A stretch of 64,000 nucleotides of DNA. Source: Verrucomicrobiaceae bacterium UBA1938 (GTDB lineage Bacteria > Verrucomicrobiota > Verrucomicrobiia > Verrucomicrobiales > Verrucomicrobiaceae). The stretch covers positions 1 to 64,000 of the forward strand of contig DDFC01000012.1 in the NCBI GenBank assembly GCA_002336895.1, in the 5' to 3' direction. The notes beneath the pieces were generated by a model. It ran no database searches and was not told the origin of the DNA. It saw only the letters and a list, made by a program, of their open reading frames with translations. The position numbers and the translations under genes were made by a program. How positions within the stretch are numbered: position 1 is the first letter of the stretch; each line of letters starts with the position of its first letter. Of this stretch, positions 46,105 through 54,689 are shown one piece after another.

Positions 46105-47465
46105 GAGGCGGAAAATTGCGTGAGGACTTGTTCCATGCGGGCGGAGCGGCTGCCTTTGAGCAGCACCACGTCTCCGGCGTGCAGCCACTGGCGCAGGTGT
46201 GCGGCGCAGGTGGCGTGATCGGGAAAATGTTCGGAAGGCACGTTCTTGGATGCCTCGCTGATCCAGGCGGCCTCGCTGCCGCCGACGCTGAAGACGGCAT
46301 CCAGTTTGAGCGAAGCGGCAAACTCGCCCACACGGCGGTGCTCGGCCTCAGCGATGGGCCCCAGCTCTCCCATGCGGCCCAGCACAGCCACGCGGCGGCC
46401 ACGACCTTCGCCCAGCGCGCTGAGCGTGCGCAGACCTGCGATCATGCTGTCGGGATTGGCGTTGTAAGAGTCGTCGATGAACTGGATGCCATTGACCACC
46501 TTGGGCTCCACGCGCCCGCCGGTCAGCTTCACCTGGTTCAGAGCATCAGCCACATCTGCGGGCGCGATGCCCTGACGCCAGCCCATGCAGGCAGCCAGAG
46601 CGGCATTACCCACCATGTGCTCTCCGAGTATGGGGAGGCGCGTTTCGAGCTTTTCGCCGCTGAAATCGAGCGTGAATGTGGTGCCAGTGGCATCTGCACG
46701 CAGATTGGAGGCGCTGACATCTCCACGGCCGACGCCGGCCATCGAAACACTGGCCTGACAATGGCGGGAAATGACCTCGCTGTACTTGTCGTTGGCATTC
46801 AGCACCACCACACCGCCAGCACGCACGCTGGCTGCCAGCGTGCCTTTTTCCCAGGCGATGGCGTCCTGTGTACCGAGATGCTCGATGTGTGCCATGCCGA
46901 CATTGGTGATGATACCGGCATCCGGGCGCGCAATGTCGGTGAGCACCTTGATCTCTCCTGCATGATTCATGCCCATCTCGGCCACGCAGCACTGGTCGCC
47001 TTCACGAAGTGAGAGCAGTGTGAGTGGCAGGCCGATGTGGTTGTTCAGATTTCCCAGCGTGGCGCGGGTCTGGCATTTGCGCGCCATGACGGCGGCGGTG
47101 AGATCCTTGGTGGAAGTCTTACCATTGCTGCCGGTCAGGCCGATGATCAGAGCACCATGATGGCCACGATAACCTGCCGCCATCTGCTGCAGCGCCAGCA
47201 GGGTGTCCCCCACCTCGATGACAGCACAGGGCAACGTGCCCCAGGCCGGATTGATTTTGCTGACGACCACTGCGGCGGCGCCTGAGGCGGCCACCTGCGG
47301 GATGAAGTCATGAGCGTCAAAGCGGTCTCCCACCAACGCCACAAAGACCTCGCCTGCGGTGATCTTGCGGGAGTCGGTGTTGACGCTGGTGACCAGACAC
47401 GCACCATCCCCGCGCAGCGTGCCTGCTGCGAAACCGGCAAGTGTCTGGAGTGGAACCGGGATCAT
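46101..47465 (-). CDS. murF: UDP-MurNAc-tripeptide--D-alanyl-D-alanine ligase
   Basis: The protein has 454 residues. It adds D-Ala-D-Ala to the UDP-MurNAc tripeptide. Seen are TDSRKITAGEVFVALVGDRF, the ATP loop IIGLTGSNGKTSTKDLTAAV, TLGNLNNHIGLPLTLLSLRE, AEMGMNHAGEIKVLTDIARP, FIDDSYNANPDSMIAGL and AVLGRMGELGPIAEAEHRRV. It overlaps murE by four bases at its start and mraY by four at its end. Confidence 0.96.
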   Translation of the reverse strand: MIPVPLQTLAGFAAGTLRGDGACLVTSVNTDSRKITAGEVFVALVGDRFDAHDFIPQVAASGAAAVVVSKINPAWGTLPCAVIEVGDTLLALQQMAAGYRGHHGALIIGLTGSNGKTSTKDLTAAVMARKCQTRATLGNLNNHIGLPLTLLSLREGDQCCVAEMGMNHAGEIKVLTDIARPDAGIITNVGMAHIEHLGTQDAIAWEKGTLAASVRAGGVVVLNANDKYSEVISRHCQASVSMAGVGRGDVSASNLRADATGTTFTLDFSGEKLETRLPILGEHMVGNAALAACMGWRQGIAPADVADALNQVKLTGGRVEPKVVNGIQFIDDSYNANPDSMIAGLRTLSALGEGRGRRVAVLGRMGELGPIAEAEHRRVGEFAASLKLDAVFSVGGSEAAWISEASKNVPSEHFPDHATCAAHLRQWLHAGDVVLLKGSRSARMEQVLTQFSAS

Positions 47466-49048
47466 CGGTCAAATCGATCAGGGCGCTCTGGGCGGTCAGT
47501 ACGATCGGGACGGTTGAAGCCTCCGCGCATGGCTTCACGTTCAGCGGCTTTTTCCTCGCGCTCGGCGGCGCGCTCAGCCTTGAGCTGATGGAGATACTGA
47601 CGGGCGATTTTGCGATCGTCGAAGGGATGTTTCTTGCCCTGAATGTCCTGATAGTCCTCGTGCCCCTTGCCTGCGATGAGGACGATGTCCCCTTCCCGGG
47701 CATGCTGCAGCGCTGTCTGGATGGCCTCGCGGCGGTCCACAATGATGGCGTGCTTCTGCGGACGGGCAAACCCGGCCTTGGCGTCATTCAAAATCTGCAG
47801 CGGATCTTCGGTGCGCGGATTGTCGGAGGTGAGCACGCAGATGTCACTGCCAGCCTCGGCGGCGGCGGCCATCTTCGGGCGTTTGCCGCGATCACGATCT
47901 CCACCGCAGCCAAACACGGTGATGAGGCGATGCGGACGCAGGGCACGAGCGGTGCGCACAGCGTTTTCGATGCCGTCCGGCGTGTGCGCGTAGTCCACAA
48001 AGACCTGGAAGCGGGTGTTTTCAGACACGCGCTCCATGCGGCCCGGGACCTGCGGTGCGTTCTGGAGGTGTTTGATGGCCTCACGCAGGTTCAAGCCCAC
48101 ACCCTGCGCAGCGGCGAGTGCGCCGAGCGCATTATACACATTGAAGTCGCCGATCAGAGGCAGGCGCACCAGGAAGCTGCGGCCTTTGGCCTCCAGCTCA
48201 AAGGTGGTGCCAGTGAAGTCGTAGCGCACATTGACGGCGCGGAAGTCACAGCCCACGCCGAAGCCGAAGCGGACCACGCGGCCGGTGTGCTCGAAGCGCT
48301 GGATGAGCTTGCGCCCCCAGGCGTCGTCCGCATTGATCACCAGCGGTGAGCGGGAGGATGAGTCTGCGGCGATCTGGAACAGGCGCACCTTGGCTTCGAA
48401 GTACTTCTCCATCGTGCCGTGGTAGTCCAGGTGGTCCTGGGTCAGATTGGTGAAGATGGCGGCGGCAAAGGGCAGGCCAAAGACACGGTCCTGATCCAAA
48501 GCGTGGGAGGACACCTCCATGGCGCAGGCGCGGCAGCCATTGTCCCGCATGCTGCCCAGCAGCCCCTGGATTTCCAGAGACTCGGGCGTGGTGTGCGTGG
48601 CGGGCACGTGCTCGCCACCGCCCAGGTCGTAAAAGACTGTGCCCAGCAGGCCGCTGCGCATCTGTGCGGTATTGAAAAGATGGTGCAGAAGGAAAGCCGT
48701 GGTGGTCTTGCCGTTCGTACCAGTGACGCCAGCAATGGTAAGCGCCTTGGCGGGGTGACCGTTCAGCGCGGCGGCTGCCTGCGCCAAGGCGATGCGCGAA
48801 TGACGCACGTGCACCCAGGGCACGGTGGCATCCTCCGCCGGAGCCTGCTCGGCAATGATGGCGGCAGCGCCCAGCTCGATGGCCTTGCTGATGTAGGAAT
48901 GGCCGTCGGCATGCGTGCCACGGATGGCCACGAAGGCGATGCCGGGGCCAACATTGCGGGAGTCATAGGCCAGCCCGGTGATTTCTGTGTCCAAGCTGCC
49001 GGAGACGGCTGGCTTGTCGAGATGTGGGATGAAGTCGCGCAGCTTCAT
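47462..49048 (-). CDS. murE: UDP-MurNAc-L-Ala-D-Glu--meso-diaminopimelate ligase, with charged tail
   Basis: The protein has 528 residues. Marks are TGLAYDSRNVGPGIAFVAIR, IAGVTGTNGKTTTAFLLHHL, MEVSSHALDQDRVFGLPFAA, and LTQDHLDYHGTMEKYFEAKV. FVDYAHTPDGIENAVRTARA, VFGCGGDRDRGKRPKMAAAA and LTSDNPRTEDP follow. The DNPR motif is the one associated with meso-diaminopimelate specificity, so the wall is probably Dap-type. The last 45 or so residues (AEREEKAAEREAMRGGFNRP then DRTDRPERPDRFDR) are a charged low-complexity tail not usual in MurE. It overlaps ftsI and murF by four bases at each end. Confidence 0.95.
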   Translation of the reverse strand: MKLRDFIPHLDKPAVSGSLDTEITGLAYDSRNVGPGIAFVAIRGTHADGHSYISKAIELGAAAIIAEQAPAEDATVPWVHVRHSRIALAQAAAALNGHPAKALTIAGVTGTNGKTTTAFLLHHLFNTAQMRSGLLGTVFYDLGGGEHVPATHTTPESLEIQGLLGSMRDNGCRACAMEVSSHALDQDRVFGLPFAAAIFTNLTQDHLDYHGTMEKYFEAKVRLFQIAADSSSRSPLVINADDAWGRKLIQRFEHTGRVVRFGFGVGCDFRAVNVRYDFTGTTFELEAKGRSFLVRLPLIGDFNVYNALGALAAAQGVGLNLREAIKHLQNAPQVPGRMERVSENTRFQVFVDYAHTPDGIENAVRTARALRPHRLITVFGCGGDRDRGKRPKMAAAAEAGSDICVLTSDNPRTEDPLQILNDAKAGFARPQKHAIIVDRREAIQTALQHAREGDIVLIAGKGHEDYQDIQGKKHPFDDRKIARQYLHQLKAERAAEREEKAAEREAMRGGFNRPDRTDRPERPDRFDR

Positions 49049-50907
49049 TTCGCGCCTCCTTTCACGGCCACCTTGAAGGGGCGTTCGTTGCGGATGGCCA
49101 GATGGTCGAGCGTCTCGCGCACCACCTCGGCAAAAATCGGCGCGGCCACACGGCCACCACGGATCATGGCGGCGCTTTCGGCCTTGGGGTCGTCCAGCAT
49201 CACGAGGCAGACGAGCTTGGGGTTGTCGATGGGGGCCATGCCCACAAAGGAGGTGAGGTAGGAGCCGTCGATGTAGCGCCTCTTTTCAGGGTCATAGCGG
49301 CGGGTGGTGCCAGTCTTGCCGCCAACGCGGACATCCGGCAGGGCGGCGCGCTTGCCGGTGCCCTCGAGGACGACGCCTTCGAGGAAATCGCGCAGGGTGG
49401 CGGCCGTTTTGGCGGTGCAGACCTGCCAGACCGGCTTGGGCTCGAGAACTTCGGCTTCTCCGTTGGGTTTGACAATGCGGTCAATGAGCCGCGGCTTCAT
49501 GAGCACGCCCCCGTTGGCAATGGCGCCGTAGGCCATGCACATTTGCAGGGGGGTGACTGAGACTTCGTATCCAATAGGCATGCGTGAGTAGGTGGTGTTG
49601 CTCCACTTGCCGGTATTGAGGTAGCCGGCTTTCTCGCCGACGAGGCCGATCCCGGTGGGAGCACCGAATCCGAACCTGCTGGCATAGTCCAGCATCATGT
49701 CCTGTCCAACACGTTTGCTGATTTTATACATCCCGATGTTGCTGGAGTGCACCAGCACGCCCTTGACCGTCTGCATGCCGAGGGGCTCGTCGTCGCTCAG
49801 CTTCACCTTCCGCACCGGGTCTTCGTAATACATGCTGCCGCAGTCGATCATTTCGCCTGCGGTGATTTTACGGTTGTCCAGCCCTGCCGCCAGGGTGACG
49901 ACCTTGAAGATGGAGCCGGGCTCGTAGGGCTCGGCGATGACGTGATTGGTCCAGGTGCTGGCCTCGGGGTTGTTCACATCCCGATGGGGGCGCGCAGCCA
50001 TGGCCAGCACGGTGCCCGTACCGGGCTCGGTGACGACGATGACCGCCCGGCGGGCGTCGTAGGTCTTCCAGGCACGCTCGCAGATGGCCTCCACATTGTC
50101 CTGCAGCTGCATGTCGATGGTGAGGTGCACATCGCTGCCGTGCTGGGGATCGCTGGCCTGACCGCGATATGAGGGCAGCTCGTGGCCGGATTTGTCGCGC
50201 TCGATGAGCTGCTCTCCGGGCACGCCGGTGAGTCTGGCATCCATGAGCTTTTCCACACCCCAGCGGCCTTTGTTGCTGGGGTCCGTGTCTCCCAGCACCA
50301 GAGAAAGACGGTCCTGCGCCGGAAAGCGCCGAGCCACGGTGGGACGCATGTGAATACCGAAGATGTGCTCGGACTTGAAGAGATCGGCCCACTGTTTGGC
50401 GGTCTCCACGTCGACCTGCTTGGCCAGCACGATCTCGGGCTTGTCGGTGGCCAGCTGGTCACGGATCTCCTTCTCGGTCTGCGGCAGGATGCCATCCAGC
50501 ACCCTGGCCACGTGATCGTGGTAGGCGTCCAGGGTTTCTGCGTCGGTAAACTTCTCGCGCAATTCGAGTGCTTTCACCCCCTGGATGGCGGCCAGGTGGT
50601 GGCGGACGGTGACGATCTCACGCAGATGAGTGCGGTCGGTGTAGAGCTCCCGCACATCTTCATCATGCGCGAGGTATTCGCCGCTGAGATCCTTGATGGC
50701 TCCGCGATGAGCAGGCAAAACGATGTGGCGTTGGTATTTCTGCGCCGCCAGGGCAGCCAGGCGCGGGGATTCCTTGATCTGGATGACCGCCAGCCGCCAG
50801 GTGACCAGGGAAAAACCCGCCAGCAGCACAAACAGCAGCAGCAGCATGCGGCGGCACACCGGACGATCCCGGCGGAGCTGGATTTGACTTGGCAGGGGCT
50901 GGCTCAC
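49045..50907 (-). CDS. ftsI: Class B penicillin-binding protein FtsI (PBP3-like)
   Basis: The protein has 620 residues from a GTG at 50907 that shares one base with the ftsL stop. A short cytoplasmic stretch and one transmembrane helix (MLLLLFVLLAGFSLVTWRLA, about 21-40) lead to the dimerisation domain (HIVLPAHRGAIKDLSGEYLA). The transpeptidase domain has the active-site Ser in PGSIFK (S332), SSN in VHSSNIGMYK, and KTG in VGGKTGTTRRY. No PASTA domain follows. It cross-links septal peptidoglycan with FtsW. Confidence 0.95.
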   Translation of the reverse strand: MSQPLPSQIQLRRDRPVCRRMLLLLFVLLAGFSLVTWRLAVIQIKESPRLAALAAQKYQRHIVLPAHRGAIKDLSGEYLAHDEDVRELYTDRTHLREIVTVRHHLAAIQGVKALELREKFTDAETLDAYHDHVARVLDGILPQTEKEIRDQLATDKPEIVLAKQVDVETAKQWADLFKSEHIFGIHMRPTVARRFPAQDRLSLVLGDTDPSNKGRWGVEKLMDARLTGVPGEQLIERDKSGHELPSYRGQASDPQHGSDVHLTIDMQLQDNVEAICERAWKTYDARRAVIVVTEPGTGTVLAMAARPHRDVNNPEASTWTNHVIAEPYEPGSIFKVVTLAAGLDNRKITAGEMIDCGSMYYEDPVRKVKLSDDEPLGMQTVKGVLVHSSNIGMYKISKRVGQDMMLDYASRFGFGAPTGIGLVGEKAGYLNTGKWSNTTYSRMPIGYEVSVTPLQMCMAYGAIANGGVLMKPRLIDRIVKPNGEAEVLEPKPVWQVCTAKTAATLRDFLEGVVLEGTGKRAALPDVRVGGKTGTTRRYDPEKRRYIDGSYLTSFVGMAPIDNPKLVCLVMLDDPKAESAAMIRGGRVAAPIFAEVVRETLDHLAIRNERPFKVAVKGGAK

Positions 50908-51290
50908 TAGGACTTGGGAATGATTTGCGCGACGGACGGATCGGCCACCGGTGCGGCGGCTTTGGCCGGCTCTGCGGGCAGCGGTTTGAGGAAAAGGATG
51001 CTCTGCTTGGTGAGAGGACGCAGGAGGGTGCCTGCGCTGGTGAGGCGTGGCTGCACGCGATCACGCGTGAGCATGGTCTCGATGCGGTTGTTTAATGCGA
51101 GGATCTCGGCATTCAGCAGGCGCATCTCGGACTCGACCTTGCGCTGCTCTTCGCCTATGGCGCGCACACGATTCTTGCTCACGACGATACCCAGACCGAC
51201 GAGCGCCAGAGAGGCGACGACGATCAGGATGGCCGTGAGCGTGGAGAGGCCCAGGCTGTTGCGGTAGCGGTTTCGCTGGCGTGGGTTCAT
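50907..51290 (-). CDS. ftsL: FtsL-like cell-division protein
   Basis: The protein has 127 residues from the ATG at 51290 (MNPRQRNRYRNSLGLSTLTA), which overlaps the rsmH stop as ATGA. The longer frame upstream is shadow of rsmH. One transmembrane helix (LTAILIVVASLALVGLGIVV, about 17-37) is followed by a coiled-coil-like stretch (RAIGEEQRKVESEMRLLNAE, ILALNNRIETML) and a Pro/Ala-rich tail. FtsL sequences are poorly conserved. The call rests on size, topology and position between rsmH and ftsI. Confidence 0.8.
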   Translation of the reverse strand: MNPRQRNRYRNSLGLSTLTAILIVVASLALVGLGIVVSKNRVRAIGEEQRKVESEMRLLNAEILALNNRIETMLTRDRVQPRLTSAGTLLRPLTKQSILFLKPLPAEPAKAAAPVADPSVAQIIPKS

Positions 51291-52480
51291 GCGGGCAGAC
51301 GTTCGGCGACGCGCAGCACCGCGCTGCGCGCACGTGGGTTGAGTTCGATCTCCTGCGGTGTGGCCTGCACGGGCTTGCGGGTGATGAGCTTGAGCACGCA
51401 GTCCGGATTTTTGCGTGCCTCGGGCCATTCCGGACGGTCGATGAAAGGCGCTGAGAGATGCTGCAGCGTTTGTTTGACGATGCGATCCTCCAAGGAGTGG
51501 AAGGAGATCACCGCCAGCCTGCCGCCGGGTTTGAGCCAGCGCGGCGCGGCAGCCAGGAAGTCATGCAGGGCGGCGAGCTCGTCATTCACCGCGATGCGCA
51601 GTGCCTGAAAGACCAGTGTGGCGGGGTGGCGCTTGCCACGCTTGGGTGACGCGGAGGCCACGATATCCGCCAGCTGCAGCGTCGTGCGGATGGGAGCCAG
51701 GCTGCGGGCCTTGAGGATGGCGCGCACGATGCGCCGTGCGTTGTTTTCTTCCCCGTATTCAAAGAAGATGCGCACGAGCTCGGCTTCCTCGTATGTGTTC
51801 ACTATGTCGGCGGCGGTGCGCGGTGACTCGGTGTCCATGCGCAGGTCCAGCGGACCGTCCCGCATAAAAGAGAAGCCCCGTGCGGCATCGTCCAGCTGAT
51901 GGCTCGACACACCAATGTCCACCAACATGCCGTCAAAGCCGGACACGCCGGTCTCCTCGACGATTTGCGGGAAGTTGCGGAAATTGCCACGCAGGGCGCA
52001 GAACTGTGCGGCGAAAGGTTTCAGGCGCTCCGTGGCATGCCGCAGGGCATTCAGATCCTGATCCATGGCCACCACTCGTGCACCATGCTGCAGCAGCGCC
52101 TCTGAATGGCCGCCGCCTCCCAGTGTACCGTCGAAAAAAAGCTTACCAGGAGATGGCTGGAGTAGCTCCAGAACCTCTGAGAGCAGGACCGGCGCATGAT
52201 AGAAAGGCAGATTCCGCGCAACTGACTCAGGCGGAGTCGGGTCTGGGAGTTCCCCCCCTCCCCCGCCACCCTGACGTGTCACCAGCGTGCCACGTCCCCA
52301 CGGCATGAGGTCATCCATGGCGTCTTTGGCTCCAAACCAAGCCCAAGCACCGACTTGAGAAAATCCAATGATTCTGGAAATCTCAGCCAGCATGCGCCTT
52401 GCCGACGCCCCTCCCTCACGCCTGGCTGGCAGAGAAAAAGGGCGCAGCAGCGGGAAACCGATGTTTGAGAGCGCGTTCAT
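51287..52480 (-). CDS. rsmH: 16S rRNA (cytosine1402-N4)-methyltransferase RsmH (MraW) with long N-terminus
   Basis: RsmH methylates C1402 of 16S rRNA with SAM. The core begins at FYHAPVLLSEVLELLQPSPG and has FFDGTLGGGGHSEALLQHGA, VAMDQDLNALRHATERL, DGMLVDIGVSSHQLDDAARG, FSFMRDGPLDLRMD, FQALRIAVNDELAAL and AVISFHSLEDRIVKQ. From the ATG at 52480 the protein would be 397 residues, about 90 longer at the N-terminus than the family. The ATG at 52318 (MDDLMPWGRG) or 52306 would give 343 or 339 and may be the true start. It opens the dcw operon, and no mraZ precedes it. Confidence 0.92.
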   Translation of the reverse strand: MNALSNIGFPLLRPFSLPARREGGASARRMLAEISRIIGFSQVGAWAWFGAKDAMDDLMPWGRGTLVTRQGGGGGGELPDPTPPESVARNLPFYHAPVLLSEVLELLQPSPGKLFFDGTLGGGGHSEALLQHGARVVAMDQDLNALRHATERLKPFAAQFCALRGNFRNFPQIVEETGVSGFDGMLVDIGVSSHQLDDAARGFSFMRDGPLDLRMDTESPRTAADIVNTYEEAELVRIFFEYGEENNARRIVRAILKARSLAPIRTTLQLADIVASASPKRGKRHPATLVFQALRIAVNDELAALHDFLAAAPRWLKPGGRLAVISFHSLEDRIVKQTLQHLSAPFIDRPEWPEARKNPDCVLKLITRKPVQATPQEIELNPRARSAVLRVAERLPA

Positions 52481-52557
52481 GATTCACACGGGGCTATTGG
52501 GCTGCCGGGCAGGCGAAGCTGAGCAGAAAGACCGTAAATCTAAAATTCTAACTAATC

Positions 52558-52587
52558 TTTATAATCTAGAGGTCCGTCTGTTGGCAA
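52558..52587 (-). promoter_or_regulatory. Candidate sigma-70 promoter of the dcw operon
   Basis: Read on the minus strand, TTGCCA (52587-52582) and TATAAA (52563-52558) are separated by 18 nt, each one mismatch from the sigma-70 consensus. They lie in an AT-rich stretch about 80-105 nt upstream of the longest rsmH start. No other such pair stands out in this gap. Confidence 0.4.
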
Positions 52588-52589
52588 TC

Positions 52590-52889
52590 GCCTATTTCAG
52601 AATTTTCGCCTCTTATAGAATTACTCGAATGCTGTTCATTCGATCAGATATAGGTTCTAGAGATACCCTCAAACCAGCCCCTCTCTTGAAGCTCTGAATT
52701 AGACCAAAATGACACTCGATTTCAGCCGTAAGCCTATCCAGACCTAGAATCGATGACACTCAAAAACGACTCACAGACCTCTCCGCATCCTTAATATTTG
52801 CGATTCGGTCCTCAAGAGGAATCTCGACAGAGAGCCGGAAGTATTGCTAGCCTCGCAGAAATTGAAACAATTCCGACCCGTAATTCACT
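52590..52889. other. AT-rich intergenic region
   Basis: This stretch lies between the candidate rsmH promoter and the H1-like gene. It is visibly AT-richer than its surroundings. A small hairpin TCGAATG-CTGTT-CATTCGA lies at 52625-52643. No gene is seen; it presumably holds the promoter of the plus-strand H1-like gene. Confidence 0.4.
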
Positions 52890-53516
52890 ATGGCTAAGAA
52901 ACCTGCTCCCAAGAAAGCACCTGCCAAAAAGGCTGCTGCTGCATCCAAGTCTGCCATAGCGAAAAAGAAAACGGCGGCACCGGCGAAGAAGCCCGCAAAG
53001 CCTGCACCCAAAGCAGCACCGGCTAAAAAGGCCGCACCCGTGAAAGCTGCTCCAGCCAAACCTGCACCTGCTCCTGTGCTGAAACCTATCTTTGAAGCGC
53101 CAGCACCTAAACCCGTGGTCGCTGCTCCCGCTCCAGTCGTGAAAGCTGTCGTCAAAGCTCCTGCCCCAGGAGCCACCGCGCTCACCATTGCCGCGCAGGC
53201 TTCCGCAGGTGCGGCAGCCAATGGCAACACCCATCCGGCAAACATCCTCGTGCTGGTCAGCAGCGGCGGATGGCCGGTGACGGATCTGACCAAAGATCAT
53301 TTTACCCTGATGGAGTACTTTGAGGTGCCTGGACAGCAAGCCCCCTTCAGCAACAACATCACCTCTTTCCGCAATGCAGGCACAGGCGCCTATCTTCTTC
53401 AGGTGAAGCCCATCAACGGCGCCCCTTGGCGCAGTGGTCATCATCTGGCGCAGATTCTCATCTCCTCCGCCGACGATCGTCAGGGACAGGGCGCGGTGAA
53501 GCTGATCATCCGCTGA
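52890..53516 (+). CDS. Histone-H1-like Lys/Ala/Pro-rich N-terminus fused to a small C-terminal domain
   Basis: The protein has 208 residues. Residues 1-100 are composed almost only of Lys, Ala and Pro (MAKKPAPKKAPAKKAAAASK onward), like bacterial H1-type tails that bind DNA non-specifically. The C-terminal 95 residues form a different, conventional domain (HPANILVLVSSGGWPVTDLT, HFTLMEYFEVPG, GTGAYLLQVKPINGAPWRSG) that reads like an immunoglobulin-like beta fold and that I do not recognise. The boundary at about residue 105-115 is sharp. There is no signal peptide. It could be a nucleoid protein or a linker-type adaptor. Confidence 0.75.
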   Translation: MAKKPAPKKAPAKKAAAASKSAIAKKKTAAPAKKPAKPAPKAAPAKKAAPVKAAPAKPAPAPVLKPIFEAPAPKPVVAAPAPVVKAVVKAPAPGATALTIAAQASAGAAANGNTHPANILVLVSSGGWPVTDLTKDHFTLMEYFEVPGQQAPFSNNITSFRNAGTGAYLLQVKPINGAPWRSGHHLAQILISSADDRQGQGAVKLIIR

Positions 53517-53565
53517 TTTCACGGACTGATCTTTCGTTATCGACAGCACAAGCGGCTCCGCTAGC

Positions 53566-54624
53566 ATGCGCGGCATGAACCGCCGCTCCTTCCTCGCGCA
53601 ATCTCTCGCCGCCACTGCAGCCGCCTCGCTCTCACGCGCCGCCACGGGCTCCAAACTGGCCATTGGTCTGGATCACTTCGCCGTACGCGCCACTGGGTGG
53701 AAAGCGGGACAGTTCATTGATTACGCTGCGTCGCTGAAGCTCGACACCATGTTCATCTCCGAGCTGCATGTGTTTGAGAACTTTGAGGAAGCGTATCTGA
53801 AAAGCCTCAAGGAACAGGCGGACCGTGCCGGACTGCAGCTCTACGTGGGCACTGGTAGTGTCTGTAAAACCTCCAACACGTGGAAGGATATTTATGGCAC
53901 GCCTGAGGAGCACCTCGCACTCACCATCCGCATCGCCAAAACGCTGGGCTCCCCAGTGGCTCGCTGCTACCTCGGCAATCAGAAGGACCGCAGCACGGAC
54001 GGCGGCATTCAGAAGCACATTGAGGAAGTCGTCAAAACCATCAAGGCCTGCCAGTCCAAAGCAGAAGGCGAAGGCATCAAGATCGCCATCGAAAACCATG
54101 CGGGGGACATGCAGTCGCATGAGCTGAAGGCGCTGATCGAAGCGGCAGGAAAAGGCTATGTGGGAGCCAACATCGATCCCGGCAACGCCGTCTGGGCGCT
54201 CGAAGAGCCGCTGATGCATCTCGAAGTCCTCGGACCGCTCACCGTCTGCAGCAGCGTGCGCGACAGCATGCTCTGGGAGGATGAGAACGGGGCCGTGGTG
54301 CAGTGGACCGCCGTCGGTGAAGGACTCGTGGATTACAAGGCCTACGCCAAACGCTTTGCCGAACTGGCCCCAGGCGTGCCTCTGCAGGTGGAGACCATCT
54401 CGGGCTTTGCCCGCCCCTTCGCGTGGAAGAACGATGAGTTCTGGAAGATCTTCCCCAACCACCGTGACACGCCCATGTTCAAGGCCTGGCTCGACATGGC
54501 CAAGCGCGGCCACAAGATCGACAGCTTCAAGGCCCCAGATGGTCCCGGCAAAAAGGACGCCGAGATCGCCTATCAGAAGGGCGAAGCCGAACGCAGCTTT
54601 GCCTGGCTGCGCGCCAATGCATAG
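53566..54624 (+). CDS. Tat-exported sugar phosphate isomerase/epimerase-like TIM-barrel protein
   Basis: The protein has 352 residues. MRGMNRRSFLAQSLAATAAA carries a twin-arginine signal (NRRSFL); the ATG at 53575 is an equally good start. The mature part is of the xylose-isomerase-like AP-endonuclease-2 fold: LDTMFISELHVFENFEEAYL, LQLYVGTGSV, IAIENHAGDMQSHELKALIE, GYVGANIDPGNAVWALEEPL, and VQWTAVGEGLVDYKAYAKRF. The metal-binding acidic/His residues (E in IAIENH, D in NIDPGN) appear present. The substrate is unknown. It is followed by a strong hairpin shared with the convergent gene. Confidence 0.85.
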   Translation: MRGMNRRSFLAQSLAATAAASLSRAATGSKLAIGLDHFAVRATGWKAGQFIDYAASLKLDTMFISELHVFENFEEAYLKSLKEQADRAGLQLYVGTGSVCKTSNTWKDIYGTPEEHLALTIRIAKTLGSPVARCYLGNQKDRSTDGGIQKHIEEVVKTIKACQSKAEGEGIKIAIENHAGDMQSHELKALIEAAGKGYVGANIDPGNAVWALEEPLMHLEVLGPLTVCSSVRDSMLWEDENGAVVQWTAVGEGLVDYKAYAKRFAELAPGVPLQVETISGFARPFAWKNDEFWKIFPNHRDTPMFKAWLDMAKRGHKIDSFKAPDGPGKKDAEIAYQKGEAERSFAWLRANA

Positions 54625-54637
54625 CCGTGCCCGGAAA

Positions 54638-54675
54638 TGTGTCCGGATGCATGGTGCTCGCCGGACACACCTTTT
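54638..54675. terminator. Hairpin terminator between convergent genes
   Basis: TGTGTCCGG (54638-54646) pairs with CCGGACACA (54661-54669) across a 14-base loop, and is followed by CCTTTT on the plus strand. It lies 14 nt after the isomerase-like stop and just before the end of the converging YHYH gene, which fits an intrinsic terminator for the plus-strand gene. Confidence 0.6.
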
Positions 54676-54689
54676 CTTGCTGTCGTATT

